In this document: piece after piece, positions 18,353 to 26,353 of the stretch
How the letters are laid out: the number at the start of each line of letters is the position of its first letter
Position numbering within the stretch: position 1 is the stretch's first letter
The notes under the pieces: generated by a model
Databases searched by the model: none
Seen by the model: the letters and a program-made list of their open reading frames with translations, nothing else
What the model was told of the DNA's origin: nothing
Program-made: the position numbers and the translations under genes
Source of the DNA: Microbacterium ginsengiterrae
GTDB lineage: Bacteria > Actinomycetota > Actinomycetes > Actinomycetales > Microbacteriaceae
NCBI RefSeq assembly: GCF_014205075.1
Contig: NZ_JACHMU010000001.1
Location: 992,001 to 1,056,000 of the forward strand
Reading direction: 5' to 3'
Length of the DNA stretch: 64,000 bases

Positions 18353-19570
18353 TCACAAAGTTGAGTTGTGCTGACTCAACTTTACCACTGCACCCCAGAT
18401 CACGCGAGCAATCTCCTTCTTCGCCCCCGCGGCGGATGCCACGACCGACCCGCCTTCGCCGATCACCTCGACCGCGTTGTCGGCCTTCTCGAATCCGTGC
18501 TCGGCATCGGCGAGGTTCACCGCGAGCAGATCGACGCCCTTGCGCTCGCGCTTGCGCTGCGCACGCGCGCGGCGCTCGGCCGGATCCGTCAGAGTCTCCG
18601 CCGCGAAGGCGACGATGAGCTGCCCCGCAGGACGGGAGGCCGCGAGCCCCGCGACGATGTCGTCATTCTCGACGAGGTCGATCCGGTCCAGAGTGCCCTG
18701 TTCCTTGGTGAGCTTCTGCTCCGCGGCCGATGCCGGCCGGTAGTCGGCGACAGCGGCGGCCATGATCACGACGTCGGCAGATGCCGCGGCATCCCGCATC
18801 GCCTCACCGAGCTCCGCGGCCGTGCCTGCCGTGCGGACATCGATCCTCGGATGCCGCGCATCGACGAGGACATCCGCCGAGATGTTGGCAGCGACGAGGG
18901 TGACCTCGGCTCCACGCGCCGCAGCCTCGGCGGCCAGCGCCACCCCCTGCCTGCCGCTGGAGCGGTTGCCGAGGTAGCGGACGGGGTCGATGGGTTCGCG
19001 GGTTCCGCCGGCTGAGACGGCGACCCGGAGGCCGTCGAGGTCGCGCGGCGTGAACAGCGAAAGCGCCGCTTCGGCGATCTCCTCGGGCTCCAGCATCCGC
19101 CCCGGCCCCGAGTCACCCCCGGTGAGCTCTCCCTCAGCGGGCCCGAGCACGTGCACGCCGCGCTCGCGGAGCGTGCGGATGTTCGCCCGCGTGGCGGGGT
19201 GCCGCCACATCTCGGTGTGCATCGCCGGTGCGATCGCGACGGGAGCGGTCGTGGCCAACAGCGTCGTGCCGAGCAGATCGTCCGCGAGGCCCGCCGTCAT
19301 CTTCGCGATCGTGTTCGCCGTCGCTGGGGCGACGATCACGAGTTCGGCGGCCTGACCGAGCGCGACATGCCTGACCTTGGCGACGTCGTCGTGGACGCTC
19401 GTCGTCACCGGGTGGCGACTCACCGCTTCCCACGTCGGCGTGCCGACGAATCGCAGCGCGTCCTCGGTCGGGATCACCGTCACCTCGTGCCCCGCCTTGA
19501 TGAGCAGCCGCACGAGCTGAACCGTCTTGTACGCGGCGATGCCGCCTGTGACCCCGACGACGATGTTCAT
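18353..19570 (-). CDS. coaBC: Bifunctional CoaBC (phosphopantothenoylcysteine synthetase/decarboxylase)
   Basis: A 405-residue coenzyme A biosynthesis enzyme. The N-terminal flavoprotein CoaC domain shows [11 protein letters not shown], the active His in KVRHVALGQ and [11 protein letters not shown]; the C-terminal CoaB domain (from about residue 190) shows [20 protein letters not shown] and AAVADYRP. It joins Cys to 4'-phosphopantothenate and decarboxylates the product. The last nine codons (KLSQHNSTL) are themselves the HAIR operator for clpB, 22 bases before the clpB start. An imperfect -10 (CAGAAT) lies six bases before the ATG. Confidence 0.95.
   Translation of the reverse strand: MNIVVGVTGGIAAYKTVQLVRLLIKAGHEVTVIPTEDALRFVGTPTWEAVSRHPVTTSVHDDVAKVRHVALGQAAELVIVAPATANTIAKMTAGLADDLLGTTLLATTAPVAIAPAMHTEMWRHPATRANIRTLRERGVHVLGPAEGELTGGDSGPGRMLEPEEIAEAALSLFTPRDLDGLRVAVSAGGTREPIDPVRYLGNRSSGRQGVALAAEAAARGAEVTLVAANISADVLVDARHPRIDVRTAGTAAELGEAMRDAAASADVVIMAAAVADYRPASAAEQKLTKEQGTLDRIDLVENDDIVAGLAASRPAGQLIVAFAAETLTDPAERRARAQRKRERKGVDLLAVNLADAEHGFEKADNAVEVIGEGGSVVASAAGAKKEIARVIWGAVVKLSQHNSTL
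18360..18380. promoter_or_regulatory. HAIR element (HspR-binding site) of clpB, inside the 3' end of coaBC
   Basis: TTGAGT and ACTCAA are separated by exactly seven bases, the spacing of the HspR-associated inverted repeat (consensus CTTGAGT-N7-ACTCAAG); only the outermost base of each arm differs. It lies 30 bases before the clpB ATG. A clear -35/-10 pair could not be chosen. Confidence 0.85.
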
Positions 19571-19635
19571 GGTCCGATTCTGCCCGACGCACCCGCCCCG
19601 CGCCTCCGCCCCTGCGCAGACCTAGACTGATCCGT

Positions 19636-20328
19636 GTGTGCACGGTCGTGATCGATGTCGCAGAACCAGGGGGATCCCGACTCCTCGCCGTCCGCGATGA
19701 GGACCCGGCCCGCGCCTGGGACTCGCTCGGAGCCTGGTGGCCGGAGCAGTACCCCGGGGTGATCGGCATCCGCGACCGCCGCGCGGGAGGCGCATGGCTC
19801 GCCATCGACCGGTCGACCCGTCGCCTGGCCGTGCTGCTCAACCGGGCCGACGTGCTCGACCTGCCGGAGGATCAGGTGCGCAGCCGCGGCAGCCTCGCCC
19901 TGGAGTCCGTCGCGGGCCGCTCGCCCCACGGCATCCTCCCGATGCACGGGTTCAACCTCCTCGAGGCGACCCCGGATGCCGCGCGCGTCATCTCCTGGGA
20001 CGGAGTGACGCTCACCGAGACCCCTGTTCCGCACGGCGTCCACATGATCGCGCACGATGCGCTCGACGACCCGGCCACCGCGCGTATCGCCCGGTGGCTG
20101 CCGGAATTCCGTGACCGCCCGGCGAGGAGTGACGGTTGGGAGCAGCGCTGGGTCGACCTGCTCGCCGCATCCGCTGAGCTGGACCCGACCGATGATGCGG
20201 CGATCATCCGCGACAACAGGCCGCACGGGTACCCGACGCAGTCACTGCTGTACTGCGTCGCCGACATCGGCCATGGAGATCTCGAGATCGAGCAGTCCAC
20301 CCTCACCGCGCCAGGGCACTGGGGCTGA
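19636..20328 (+). CDS. NRDE (TANGO2-like) family protein
   Basis: A 230-residue protein of the NRDE/TANGO2 family (PF05742). It starts Met-Cys-Thr-Val-Val as the family does, and has VRDEDPAR in place of the NRDE motif and GGAWLAIDRSTRRLAVLLNR. Eukaryotic TANGO2 has been linked to lipid and haem homeostasis; no bacterial role is established. GTG 19636 is preceded by TAGACT, so the message may be leaderless. It diverges from coaBC. Confidence 0.8.
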   Translation: MCTVVIDVAEPGGSRLLAVRDEDPARAWDSLGAWWPEQYPGVIGIRDRRAGGAWLAIDRSTRRLAVLLNRADVLDLPEDQVRSRGSLALESVAGRSPHGILPMHGFNLLEATPDAARVISWDGVTLTETPVPHGVHMIAHDALDDPATARIARWLPEFRDRPARSDGWEQRWVDLLAASAELDPTDDAAIIRDNRPHGYPTQSLLYCVADIGHGDLEIEQSTLTAPGHWG

Positions 20329-20471
20329 GGCGCCGCGTCAGGCCGAGCGAGTCGTTCCGCGAGGACGCGATCGGGCGGTCGTCCCGACCGATTGGACCCG
20401 CGTCGCCGAGCACGATGCCGAACCGATCAGCTCCTATCGCTGACTCCGCCGCGGCCACTAGGCTCGGCCGC

Positions 20472-20951
20472 ATGAGCGATCAGCAACCGGCGCAGGGTCC
20501 GCATGAGGTTCCGCCGCACGTCTCTTCCGCGCCGCCCTACGCTCAGCAGCCGGGCGTCCAGCAACCCGGCGTCCAGCAACCCGGCACGCCGGGGCAGTAC
20601 ACGTACGTCGCGCCGCAGCAACCCCCCGGTACGGCTGCCGCCAACCCGGCAGGACGGGCCAGCCTCATCCTCGGCCTGGTCAGCATCGGGCTCGGCATCC
20701 TCATCGACATCCTCATACAGGTGATGATCCGCACCGATGGGTACATGGTCGTCTCCGTCGTCAGCGGCGTGGGTTCGCTCTTCGCCTTCCTCACCGCGCT
20801 GGCCGCGCTCATCATCGGCCTGATCGGCATCCGGCGCCCTGGCGTCCCGCACGTCGCCGCCGGCATCGGAGCAGGAATCGGGATCGCCGGAGTGCTCGGC
20901 ATCGCCTCGAGCTACCTCATCGGCACCGTCGGTTCGCTGCTCTTCTTCTGA
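20472..20951 (+). CDS. Small membrane protein with Pro/Gln-rich N-terminus (DUF4190-like)
   Basis: A 159-residue protein. The first 60 residues are Pro/Gln-rich and contain the tandem unit GVQQP (20555-20590 region), then come membrane segments at about residues 67-87, 93-120 and 128-155. This layout (disordered proline-rich head, GRASLILGLVSIGLGI) is common in Microbacteriaceae and is often labelled DUF4190; the function is unknown. ATG 20472 lies seven bases after TAGGCT (20459-20464). Confidence 0.75.
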   Translation: MSDQQPAQGPHEVPPHVSSAPPYAQQPGVQQPGVQQPGTPGQYTYVAPQQPPGTAAANPAGRASLILGLVSIGLGILIDILIQVMIRTDGYMVVSVVSGVGSLFAFLTALAALIIGLIGIRRPGVPHVAAGIGAGIGIAGVLGIASSYLIGTVGSLLFF

Positions 20952-20989
20952 GCGACGGGACCACAGCTCCAGGGGTCAGGCCCCGTCGC
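20952..20989. terminator. Weak inverted repeat between convergent genes
   Basis: GCGACGGG at 20952-20959 pairs with CCCGTCGC at 20982-20989. It lies between the stop of the small membrane protein and the stop of the opposite-strand glycosyltransferase, and overlaps the last codons of the latter. It may act as a bidirectional terminator; the 22-base loop makes this uncertain. Confidence 0.35.
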
Positions 20990-22229
20990 CTGCCAGGACG
21001 CGTTCGTAGATCTCGATCATCGCCGCGGTCCGCGACGACTGGCGGAACTCCTCGGCGACTTCGGGGACGGGGACAGGAGCACGGCCGGCGACGATGTCCG
21101 CCGCGGCACGCGTGAGCGTCTCGGCGAGCGCCGCGACGGAAGCGTCGGGCACCGCCCACAGTCCGCCGCGCAGCTCGGCCGCGATGTCCGGATCGCTGAT
21201 GACCGTCGGGGTGCCGAGCGCCGCCGCCTCGAACGGCGTCATGCCCTGCGTCTCGAATCCGATCGACGTCTGCACCACTGCATCCGCCGCCGCGATCCGC
21301 GCCAGGGTGTCTGCGTAGGAGAGCCGCCCGGCGAAGCGGACGCCCGCATGGCCGCGTGCGATCCTCTCGGCTGCCCGCATCTGTCCTCCGCCGCCGATGA
21401 TCTCGATCTGGGCATCCACCTGCGATCGGACGACGGCGTGCAGGAAGGGCAGCAGCCTCTTCTCCGGGCTCATGCGCCCCAGCCACACGAAGCGCGGCCG
21501 ACGCCGCGGCGAGACACCACCTTCGGCGTGAGACACACCTTCTCGCGTGGTGTCTCGCGCCTCAGATGGTGTCTCGACCGCGTGCTCGGCACGCACGGAC
21601 GCAAGCAGGTCGTCGTCGATGCCGTTCCAGACGACGTCGACGGAGGGGAAGACCTCGTGCTGCTCGAGGCGGCGGGCGAAGTGGCCGGACGGGGCGGTCA
21701 CCGCCGATGCGCCCTGCGCGAGGCCGCGCAGGAAGGCCCAGCCGTCGCCACCGGGCACGCGGGGGCCGATGCCGCGCATGGCCGTGCGCCGCCAGAGGTT
21801 CAGCACGGGGAGGACCTGGCGGTGCAACGGCGTCACCGCTGCCATGCCCACGTCGACCCGGTTGTGCATGGTGTGGACGACGGGGATGCCGTGGCGATGC
21901 GCGAAGCGGTGCCCGATGAACGCACCCCAGAAGTCGCCCTGCACGTGCACGAGGTCCACCCGCGGCCGGGAGGCGAACGCCCGGTCGAGGAAGCGGTCGG
22001 TACGACGCCCCGGCCACGACATGGAGTATTCGCGGTCCACCGTGATCGGGATGGATGGGAGGTCGACGAACGAGTTGTCGCCTCCGACCGCACGCGCGGT
22101 GTGCATCTTCGGCGCGACGACCGTCACGGTGTGCCCTGCGCGCTCGAGGTACTGCTTCTGAAGTCGCATCGACACCTGCGCTCCGCCGAGCGATGCGAGG
22201 TGCTGATCGCCGAAGAAGACGATGTGCAT
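20976..22229 (-). CDS. GT4 family glycosyltransferase
   Basis: A 417-residue retaining glycosyltransferase of GT-B fold. The N-terminal Rossmann domain starts MHIVFFGDQHLASLGGAQ; the C-terminal domain has FVWLGRMSPEKRLLPFLHA and the EX7E pair in GFETQGMTPFEAAALGTP, the GT4 nucleotide-sugar site. Between the domains (about residues 223-247) is a charged stretch, APPARENTLY outside the fold, encoded by inverted copies of GAGACACC. It follows another GT4 gene by 18 bases on the same strand, suggesting joint work on a cell-envelope glycolipid or polysaccharide. Donor and acceptor are unknown. Confidence 0.88.
   Translation of the reverse strand: MHIVFFGDQHLASLGGAQVSMRLQKQYLERAGHTVTVVAPKMHTARAVGGDNSFVDLPSIPITVDREYSMSWPGRRTDRFLDRAFASRPRVDLVHVQGDFWGAFIGHRFAHRHGIPVVHTMHNRVDVGMAAVTPLHRQVLPVLNLWRRTAMRGIGPRVPGGDGWAFLRGLAQGASAVTAPSGHFARRLEQHEVFPSVDVVWNGIDDDLLASVRAEHAVETPSEARDTTREGVSHAEGGVSPRRRPRFVWLGRMSPEKRLLPFLHAVVRSQVDAQIEIIGGGGQMRAAERIARGHAGVRFAGRLSYADTLARIAAADAVVQTSIGFETQGMTPFEAAALGTPTVISDPDIAAELRGGLWAVPDASVAALAETLTRAAADIVAGRAPVPVPEVAEEFRQSSRTAAMIEIYERVLAGDGA
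21509..21577. repeat. Cluster of inverted GAGACACC repeats inside the glycosyltransferase gene
   Basis: GCGAGACACCAC at 21509-21520 is perfectly inverted at 21547-21558, with a 26-base loop. Two more copies of the core lie in or beside it: GAGACACAC at about 21530-21538 and TGGTGTCTCG from 21567. The block keeps the reading frame and encodes a non-conserved, charged interdomain segment of the glycosyltransferase. Confidence 0.7.
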
Positions 22230-22247
22230 CGACGTGCCTCCCGGCGT

Positions 22248-23429
22248 CTACTCGGGCAGCGGCTGTTCGCGGTAGAGCGCCTCGAAGGTGTCGAGGGTGC
22301 GGTTGATGTCGTGGACGAGCACGCCGTCGAGGGAGGCCTGCTGCATCCGCTCGTACTCCGCCGGCTCCGCGGTGAAGACGTCGGTCAGTCGCGCGGCGAG
22401 CTCGTCGACGTCGCCGGGGGTGAACAGGTAACCGTTCTCACCGTCATGGACGAGGTGCGGGAGGGCGACCGCCTCGGCGGCGACCACGGGAAGGGCGGAT
22501 GCCATCGCCTCCATGGTCGCGATCGACTGCAGCTCGGCGATCGAGGCGATGACGAACAGGCTCGCCCGCGAGAGCACGGCGCGCAGCTCGGCGTCGGTCG
22601 TGCGGCCGTGGAAGGTGACGCGCTCGGCCAGGCCGAGTTCACCGGCGAGGCGCTCGAGGCTCTTGCGCTGGTCCCCGCCGCCGACGATGTCGAAGGTCAC
22701 ATCCAGTGCGGGGTCGAGCTTCGTCATCGCCTGCAGGATCACCTCGACCTGCTTCTCGGCGGTGAGACGACCGACGAACACCATGCGGTTCTTCTCGCGC
22801 GGCCCCATCACCGGGGTGTACTGGGTGCGGTCGATGCCGCAGCTGACGGGGATGACCCCGGACACCTCGACGGTGCGCTCGAGGAAGTCCGCGGCGCGGC
22901 GGGTCGGGGTCGTGATCGCCCGCGTGAGGTCGAAGGTGCGCTTGGCGTCGGCCCAGGCGAGCTTCAGCACGATGTCGTCGATGAACTTCGGCATCGTGGT
23001 GTGGTCGAGGATGTTCTCGGCCATGACGTGATTGGTGGCGATCACGGGGATGCCGCGCTCGTGGGCGATGCGCGCGAGCCCGCGGCCGATCACGATGTGC
23101 GACTGGATGTGGACGACGTCGGGCTGCACCCGGTCGAGCACCTTGCGCGCGTAGTGCTTCGAGCGCCACGGCCAGACGAAGCGCAGCCAGTCGTGCGGGG
23201 CCCAGCGGACGGAGGGCAGCCGGTGCAGGGTCATCGGCTCGCCCTCGACCACCTCGGTGGCGGGTTCGGCGCGGCGGTACCGACGGTTCGGCGCGACGAC
23301 GTGAACGTCATGACCGCGCTGCACGAGACCCGCAGCGAGTCGTTCGGCGAACCGTGCGGCCCCGTTGATGTCGGGAGCGAAGGTGTCGCAGCCGATGAGG
23401 ATCTTCAGCGGAGCGTCAGGAGAGGTCAC
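22248..23429 (-). CDS. GT4 family glycosyltransferase (PimB/MgtA-like)
   Basis: A 393-residue GT-B glycosyltransferase. It opens KILIGCDTFAPDINGAARFA, the donor/acceptor loop typical of actinobacterial GT4 mannosyl- and glucosyltransferases that build glycolipids, and has VFVGRLTAEKQVEVILQAM and the EX7E pair in IAELQSIATMEAMASALP. The start is GTG 23429. It heads a two-gene unit with the GT4 gene downstream. A role in phosphatidylinositol- or diacylglycerol-linked glycolipid synthesis is suggested by resemblance only. Confidence 0.88.
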   Translation of the reverse strand: MTSPDAPLKILIGCDTFAPDINGAARFAERLAAGLVQRGHDVHVVAPNRRYRRAEPATEVVEGEPMTLHRLPSVRWAPHDWLRFVWPWRSKHYARKVLDRVQPDVVHIQSHIVIGRGLARIAHERGIPVIATNHVMAENILDHTTMPKFIDDIVLKLAWADAKRTFDLTRAITTPTRRAADFLERTVEVSGVIPVSCGIDRTQYTPVMGPREKNRMVFVGRLTAEKQVEVILQAMTKLDPALDVTFDIVGGGDQRKSLERLAGELGLAERVTFHGRTTDAELRAVLSRASLFVIASIAELQSIATMEAMASALPVVAAEAVALPHLVHDGENGYLFTPGDVDELAARLTDVFTAEPAEYERMQQASLDGVLVHDINRTLDTFEALYREQPLPE

Positions 23430-23589
23430 AGATGGGCAGCCTTCGGTACGCGGTGTGGCCCGGTTCGGGCGCTGGCCACTCTACCCGAGCGACCTGCGCG
23501 GCTCCCGCTCCCCCGCCGTACCGTCCGTAGAGCACGTCGGAAGGTATTCTCCGAGGTCGCATCGCATGAGCGGCCGGTAGCGTTGCCTC

Positions 23590-24177
23590 ATGCGCATCGT
23601 CAGTTCCGCCGACCCGCAGCTCTGGATCCCGGTCACCGAATCGTTCGGCTGGAAGGGACGTCGCCATCGCAAGGCGGCGATCCGGATGCTGATGGGCCAG
23701 GCCATGCAACGCGGGCAGGGTCCGCTCCCCCGAGGCTCAGGCGCAGGGGCCTGGCTGATCAGTCAGTTCGCGCCCGCGATGATGAAGCGCGCCGACGGGC
23801 GCGTGCTGGTGTGGACGTGGAAGGCCGAGCCGGAGCTCGTCGTCGCGATGGCCACGACGCAGGAGCTGACCAATGACATCCGTCGCGCCAGGGCCATGAT
23901 GCCCATCGAGTACGACGACACCGAGACGTTCACCACGGTGCTCGGCGCCGGGGAGAAGCTCGTCATGGCGCTGCCCCCTGAGCCGGCCTCGCCTCCGTTC
24001 GTGACCTACACGTGGGACACCGGCTCGCACCTCATCACTGTCACCGCGGTCGGCAGCGACCGCGAGCGCTTCGGGACGCTGATCCCCGCGCTGGACGATC
24101 TGGCCCGCAGCATCCGGATCGCGGGCGACGTGACCGGTGGCGAGTCCCCCGACATCCTGCGCATCGACCCGGCCTGA
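23590..24177 (+). CDS. Conserved hypothetical protein (195 residues)
   Basis: I do not recognise this family. The protein is soluble, with no signal peptide or membrane segment. It has a basic N-terminal region (WKGRRHRKAAIRMLMGQAM), a central beta-rich part (RVLVWTWKAEPELVVAMATT), and a C-terminal half that reads like a mixed sheet (PFVTYTWDTGSHLITVTAVG). ATG 23590 lies six bases after TAGCGT, so it is probably leaderless. It ends nine bases before mgtE on the same strand and may be co-transcribed with it. Confidence 0.7.
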   Translation: MRIVSSADPQLWIPVTESFGWKGRRHRKAAIRMLMGQAMQRGQGPLPRGSGAGAWLISQFAPAMMKRADGRVLVWTWKAEPELVVAMATTQELTNDIRRARAMMPIEYDDTETFTTVLGAGEKLVMALPPEPASPPFVTYTWDTGSHLITVTAVGSDRERFGTLIPALDDLARSIRIAGDVTGGESPDILRIDPA

Positions 24178-24186
24178 GGGGGCGGC

Positions 24187-25557
24187 ATGAACACGCGACC
24201 GATCCCGATGACCGCATCCACGTCCTCCGAACTCGGCGACGCCGTCGAACGGGCACTGGCCCGCAAGGACCTTCCTGCGGCCTCGACCGCACTCGCCGAG
24301 GCCTCCACACGAGAGATCGTGCACGTGCTGGAACGGCTCAGTCCGCGCCAGTGCGCCATCGCGTACCGGCTGCTCTCCAAGCAGGAGGCGATCGAGGTCT
24401 TCGAGGCGCTGTCCCCCGGCCTGCAGGCCGATCTGGTGCACGGCCTCCAGGATGCCGAGGTGGCTGCCCTGTTCGCCGACCTCGATCCGGATGATCGCGT
24501 GTGGCTGCTGGACGAGTTGCCGGCGGCTGTCGCTCCGCGCCTGCTCCGCGGGCTCTCGCCGCACGAGCGCGACCTCACCGCCGCCGTGCTCGGATATCGA
24601 CGCGACTCCATCGGGCGCCGGATGAGTCCGGAGTTCGTGTCCACCCACCCGCAGCTCACCGCCGCCCGGACGCTGCAGAGGATGCGCGAGCGCCTGGACC
24701 GCGCCGAGACCATCTACACGCTTCCCGTGACCGACGGAGGACTGAGAGTCATCGGTGTCGTGAGCCTGCGCGATCTGCTCGCGGCGGACTCCGACGCCCT
24801 CGTCGCCGACCTCATGCATGATGCGCACACCGTCTCCGCCGAGTCGGATGCGGAGCAGGCGGCGCGCGAGTGCACGGAGTCCGGGTTCCTCGCGGTCCCG
24901 GTCGTCGACAGCGAGGAGCGCCTGGTGGGCATCCTCACGATCGACGATGCCGTGCGCATCCTCCGGCATGAGGAGAGCGAGGATGCCGCCCGTCAGGGTG
25001 GTGTCGAGCCGCTGGGACGCCCGTACCTGTCCACCCCGATCCGCCGCATCGTGCGCTCTCGCGTCGTGTGGCTGCTGGTCCTCGCGGTCGGGGCGACGCT
25101 GACGGTGCAGGTGCTGTCGGTGTTCGAGGCGACCCTTGAGCAACTGACCGTTCTCGCCCTCTTCGTGCCGCTCCTCATCGGCACCGGCGGGAACACCGGG
25201 AACCAGGCGGCCACGACGGTGACGCGTGCGCTCGCGCTCGGTGAGGTGAGACCGCGCGACCTGCTGCGTGTGCTGACACGAGAGCTGCGGGTGGGACTGT
25301 GCCTCGGGCTCCTGCTGGGAGCATTGGGGTTCGGCATCACCGCCCTCGTCTACGACTGGCAGATCGGCGTGGTGATCGGCTGCACCCTGCTGGCGGTGTG
25401 CACCGTGGCCGCGACGATCGGCGGGATCATGCCCGTGGTGGCCCGCGTCATCCGCGTCGACCCCGCGGTGTTCTCCAACCCGTTCATCACGACATTCGTC
25501 GATGCCACCGGTCTCGTGATCTACTTCGTGATCGCCCGCGCGGTGCTCGGGATCTGA
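24187..25557 (+). CDS. mgtE: MgtE magnesium transporter
   Basis: A 456-residue Mg2+ channel/transporter. An N-terminal superhelical MgtE_N domain (about 25-130) and two CBS domains (about 135-265) form the cytoplasmic Mg2+ sensor; the C-terminal third holds five membrane segments with the selectivity motif PLLIGTGGNTGNQAATTV. GGGGGC is only a moderate ribosome-binding site. Length and order match the family. No M-box or other riboswitch fits in the nine bases upstream. Confidence 0.95.
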   Translation: MNTRPIPMTASTSSELGDAVERALARKDLPAASTALAEASTREIVHVLERLSPRQCAIAYRLLSKQEAIEVFEALSPGLQADLVHGLQDAEVAALFADLDPDDRVWLLDELPAAVAPRLLRGLSPHERDLTAAVLGYRRDSIGRRMSPEFVSTHPQLTAARTLQRMRERLDRAETIYTLPVTDGGLRVIGVVSLRDLLAADSDALVADLMHDAHTVSAESDAEQAARECTESGFLAVPVVDSEERLVGILTIDDAVRILRHEESEDAARQGGVEPLGRPYLSTPIRRIVRSRVVWLLVLAVGATLTVQVLSVFEATLEQLTVLALFVPLLIGTGGNTGNQAATTVTRALALGEVRPRDLLRVLTRELRVGLCLGLLLGALGFGITALVYDWQIGVVIGCTLLAVCTVAATIGGIMPVVARVIRVDPAVFSNPFITTFVDATGLVIYFVIARAVLGI

Positions 25558-25604
25558 CGAGGCCCCGGTTCGTCCGCGCTACCGCGCATCCGTAGAATCG
25601 CCGG

Positions 25605-25646
25605 ATGGCACGGCCGCGCGCCGGAGGGGAGATCACGAGACGGTGA
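25605..25646 (+). CDS. Leaderless 13-residue leader ORF coupled to the Pr6Pr gene
   Basis: ATG 25605 lies exactly six bases after TAGAAT (25593-25598). The frame MARPRAGGEITRR ends in TGA at 25644-25646, overlapping the GTG of the next gene (GTGA). The GGAGGGGAG codons inside it double as its Shine-Dalgarno sequence. It is the third instance of this arrangement in the window; translation is inferred. Confidence 0.5.
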   Translation: MARPRAGGEITRR

Positions 25647-26353
25647 AGGCACGGAACACGTTCGGTGTGCTTCGCCTCGTGACGGCCGTCGTCCTCGTCG
25701 TCGCGCTCGTGCACCGTCTGTTCTGGGGCCTGAGCTCGCAGACGATCGCGGGGCGGAACTTCCTCGCCTACCTCACGGTGGAATCGAACATCGCGCTCGT
25801 CGTCGTGCTGATCATCGGCGGGATCCTCGCCTTCCGGCGGGACGACGATCCGCGGTGGTTCAGCATCGCCCTCTCGCTCGTCCTCACCTGGACGACCACC
25901 GCCGGTCTCGCCTTCGCGCTCATCGTCTGGCAGGCAGGGCTCCGCGGCATCCGTGTCGACGTCCCGTGGTCGGATCAGGTGCTGCACTTCTGGTTGCCGG
26001 TGTTCACCGCCCTCGCGTGGACCCTCACTCCCGGTCACCGCGCCGTGCCGTGGTGGATCGTGCCGGCATCCCTCGCCTTCCCGATCGCGTGGGGCGGTGT
26101 GACGCTGTGGCGCGGCCCGCTGATCGGGTGGTACCCCTATTACTTCCTCGACCCGCGTCAGGTCAGCGGCATCGGGGAGTTCCTCATCACGAGCGCGCTC
26201 GCCCTGGCCATCTTCGCCGCGATCGCCGCGATCCTCGCGCTCATCAGCCGGATCAGTCCGGCGAAGGTCGACCGCGCGGAGGCGAAGGCGCGGAGGTCGC
26301 GCCGCGCAGCCCTCACTCGCTCGCGGCGCCCAGGAACGGCGTCAACGACGTGA
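25643..26353 (+). CDS. Pr6Pr / FAR-17a-like six-helix membrane protein
   Basis: A 236-residue integral membrane protein with about six membrane segments. Landmarks are LTVESNIALVVVLIIGG (the N-terminal segment before an acidic loop), DQVLHFWLPVFTALAWTL (conserved His) and PYYFLDPRQVSGIGEFLI. The family is called Pr6Pr in actinobacteria and relates distantly to the FAR-17a/AIG1 (androgen-induced) fold; the substrate is unknown. It overlaps the convergent amine oxidase gene by 41 bases. The last 25 residues are Arg-rich. Confidence 0.8.
   Translation: MKARNTFGVLRLVTAVVLVVALVHRLFWGLSSQTIAGRNFLAYLTVESNIALVVVLIIGGILAFRRDDDPRWFSIALSLVLTWTTTAGLAFALIVWQAGLRGIRVDVPWSDQVLHFWLPVFTALAWTLTPGHRAVPWWIVPASLAFPIAWGGVTLWRGPLIGWYPYYFLDPRQVSGIGEFLITSALALAIFAAIAAILALISRISPAKVDRAEAKARRSRRAALTRSRRPGTASTT

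Noticed and set aside
16138..18618. 826-codon open frame on the plus strand opposite clpB
   Set aside because: Low-complexity Leu/Val/Asp/Arg sequence that mirrors clpB; no ribosome-binding site or family motif.
21348..23876. 842-codon open frame opposite the two glycosyltransferases
   Set aside because: Shadow of two well-supported GT4 genes; composition typical of antisense frames.
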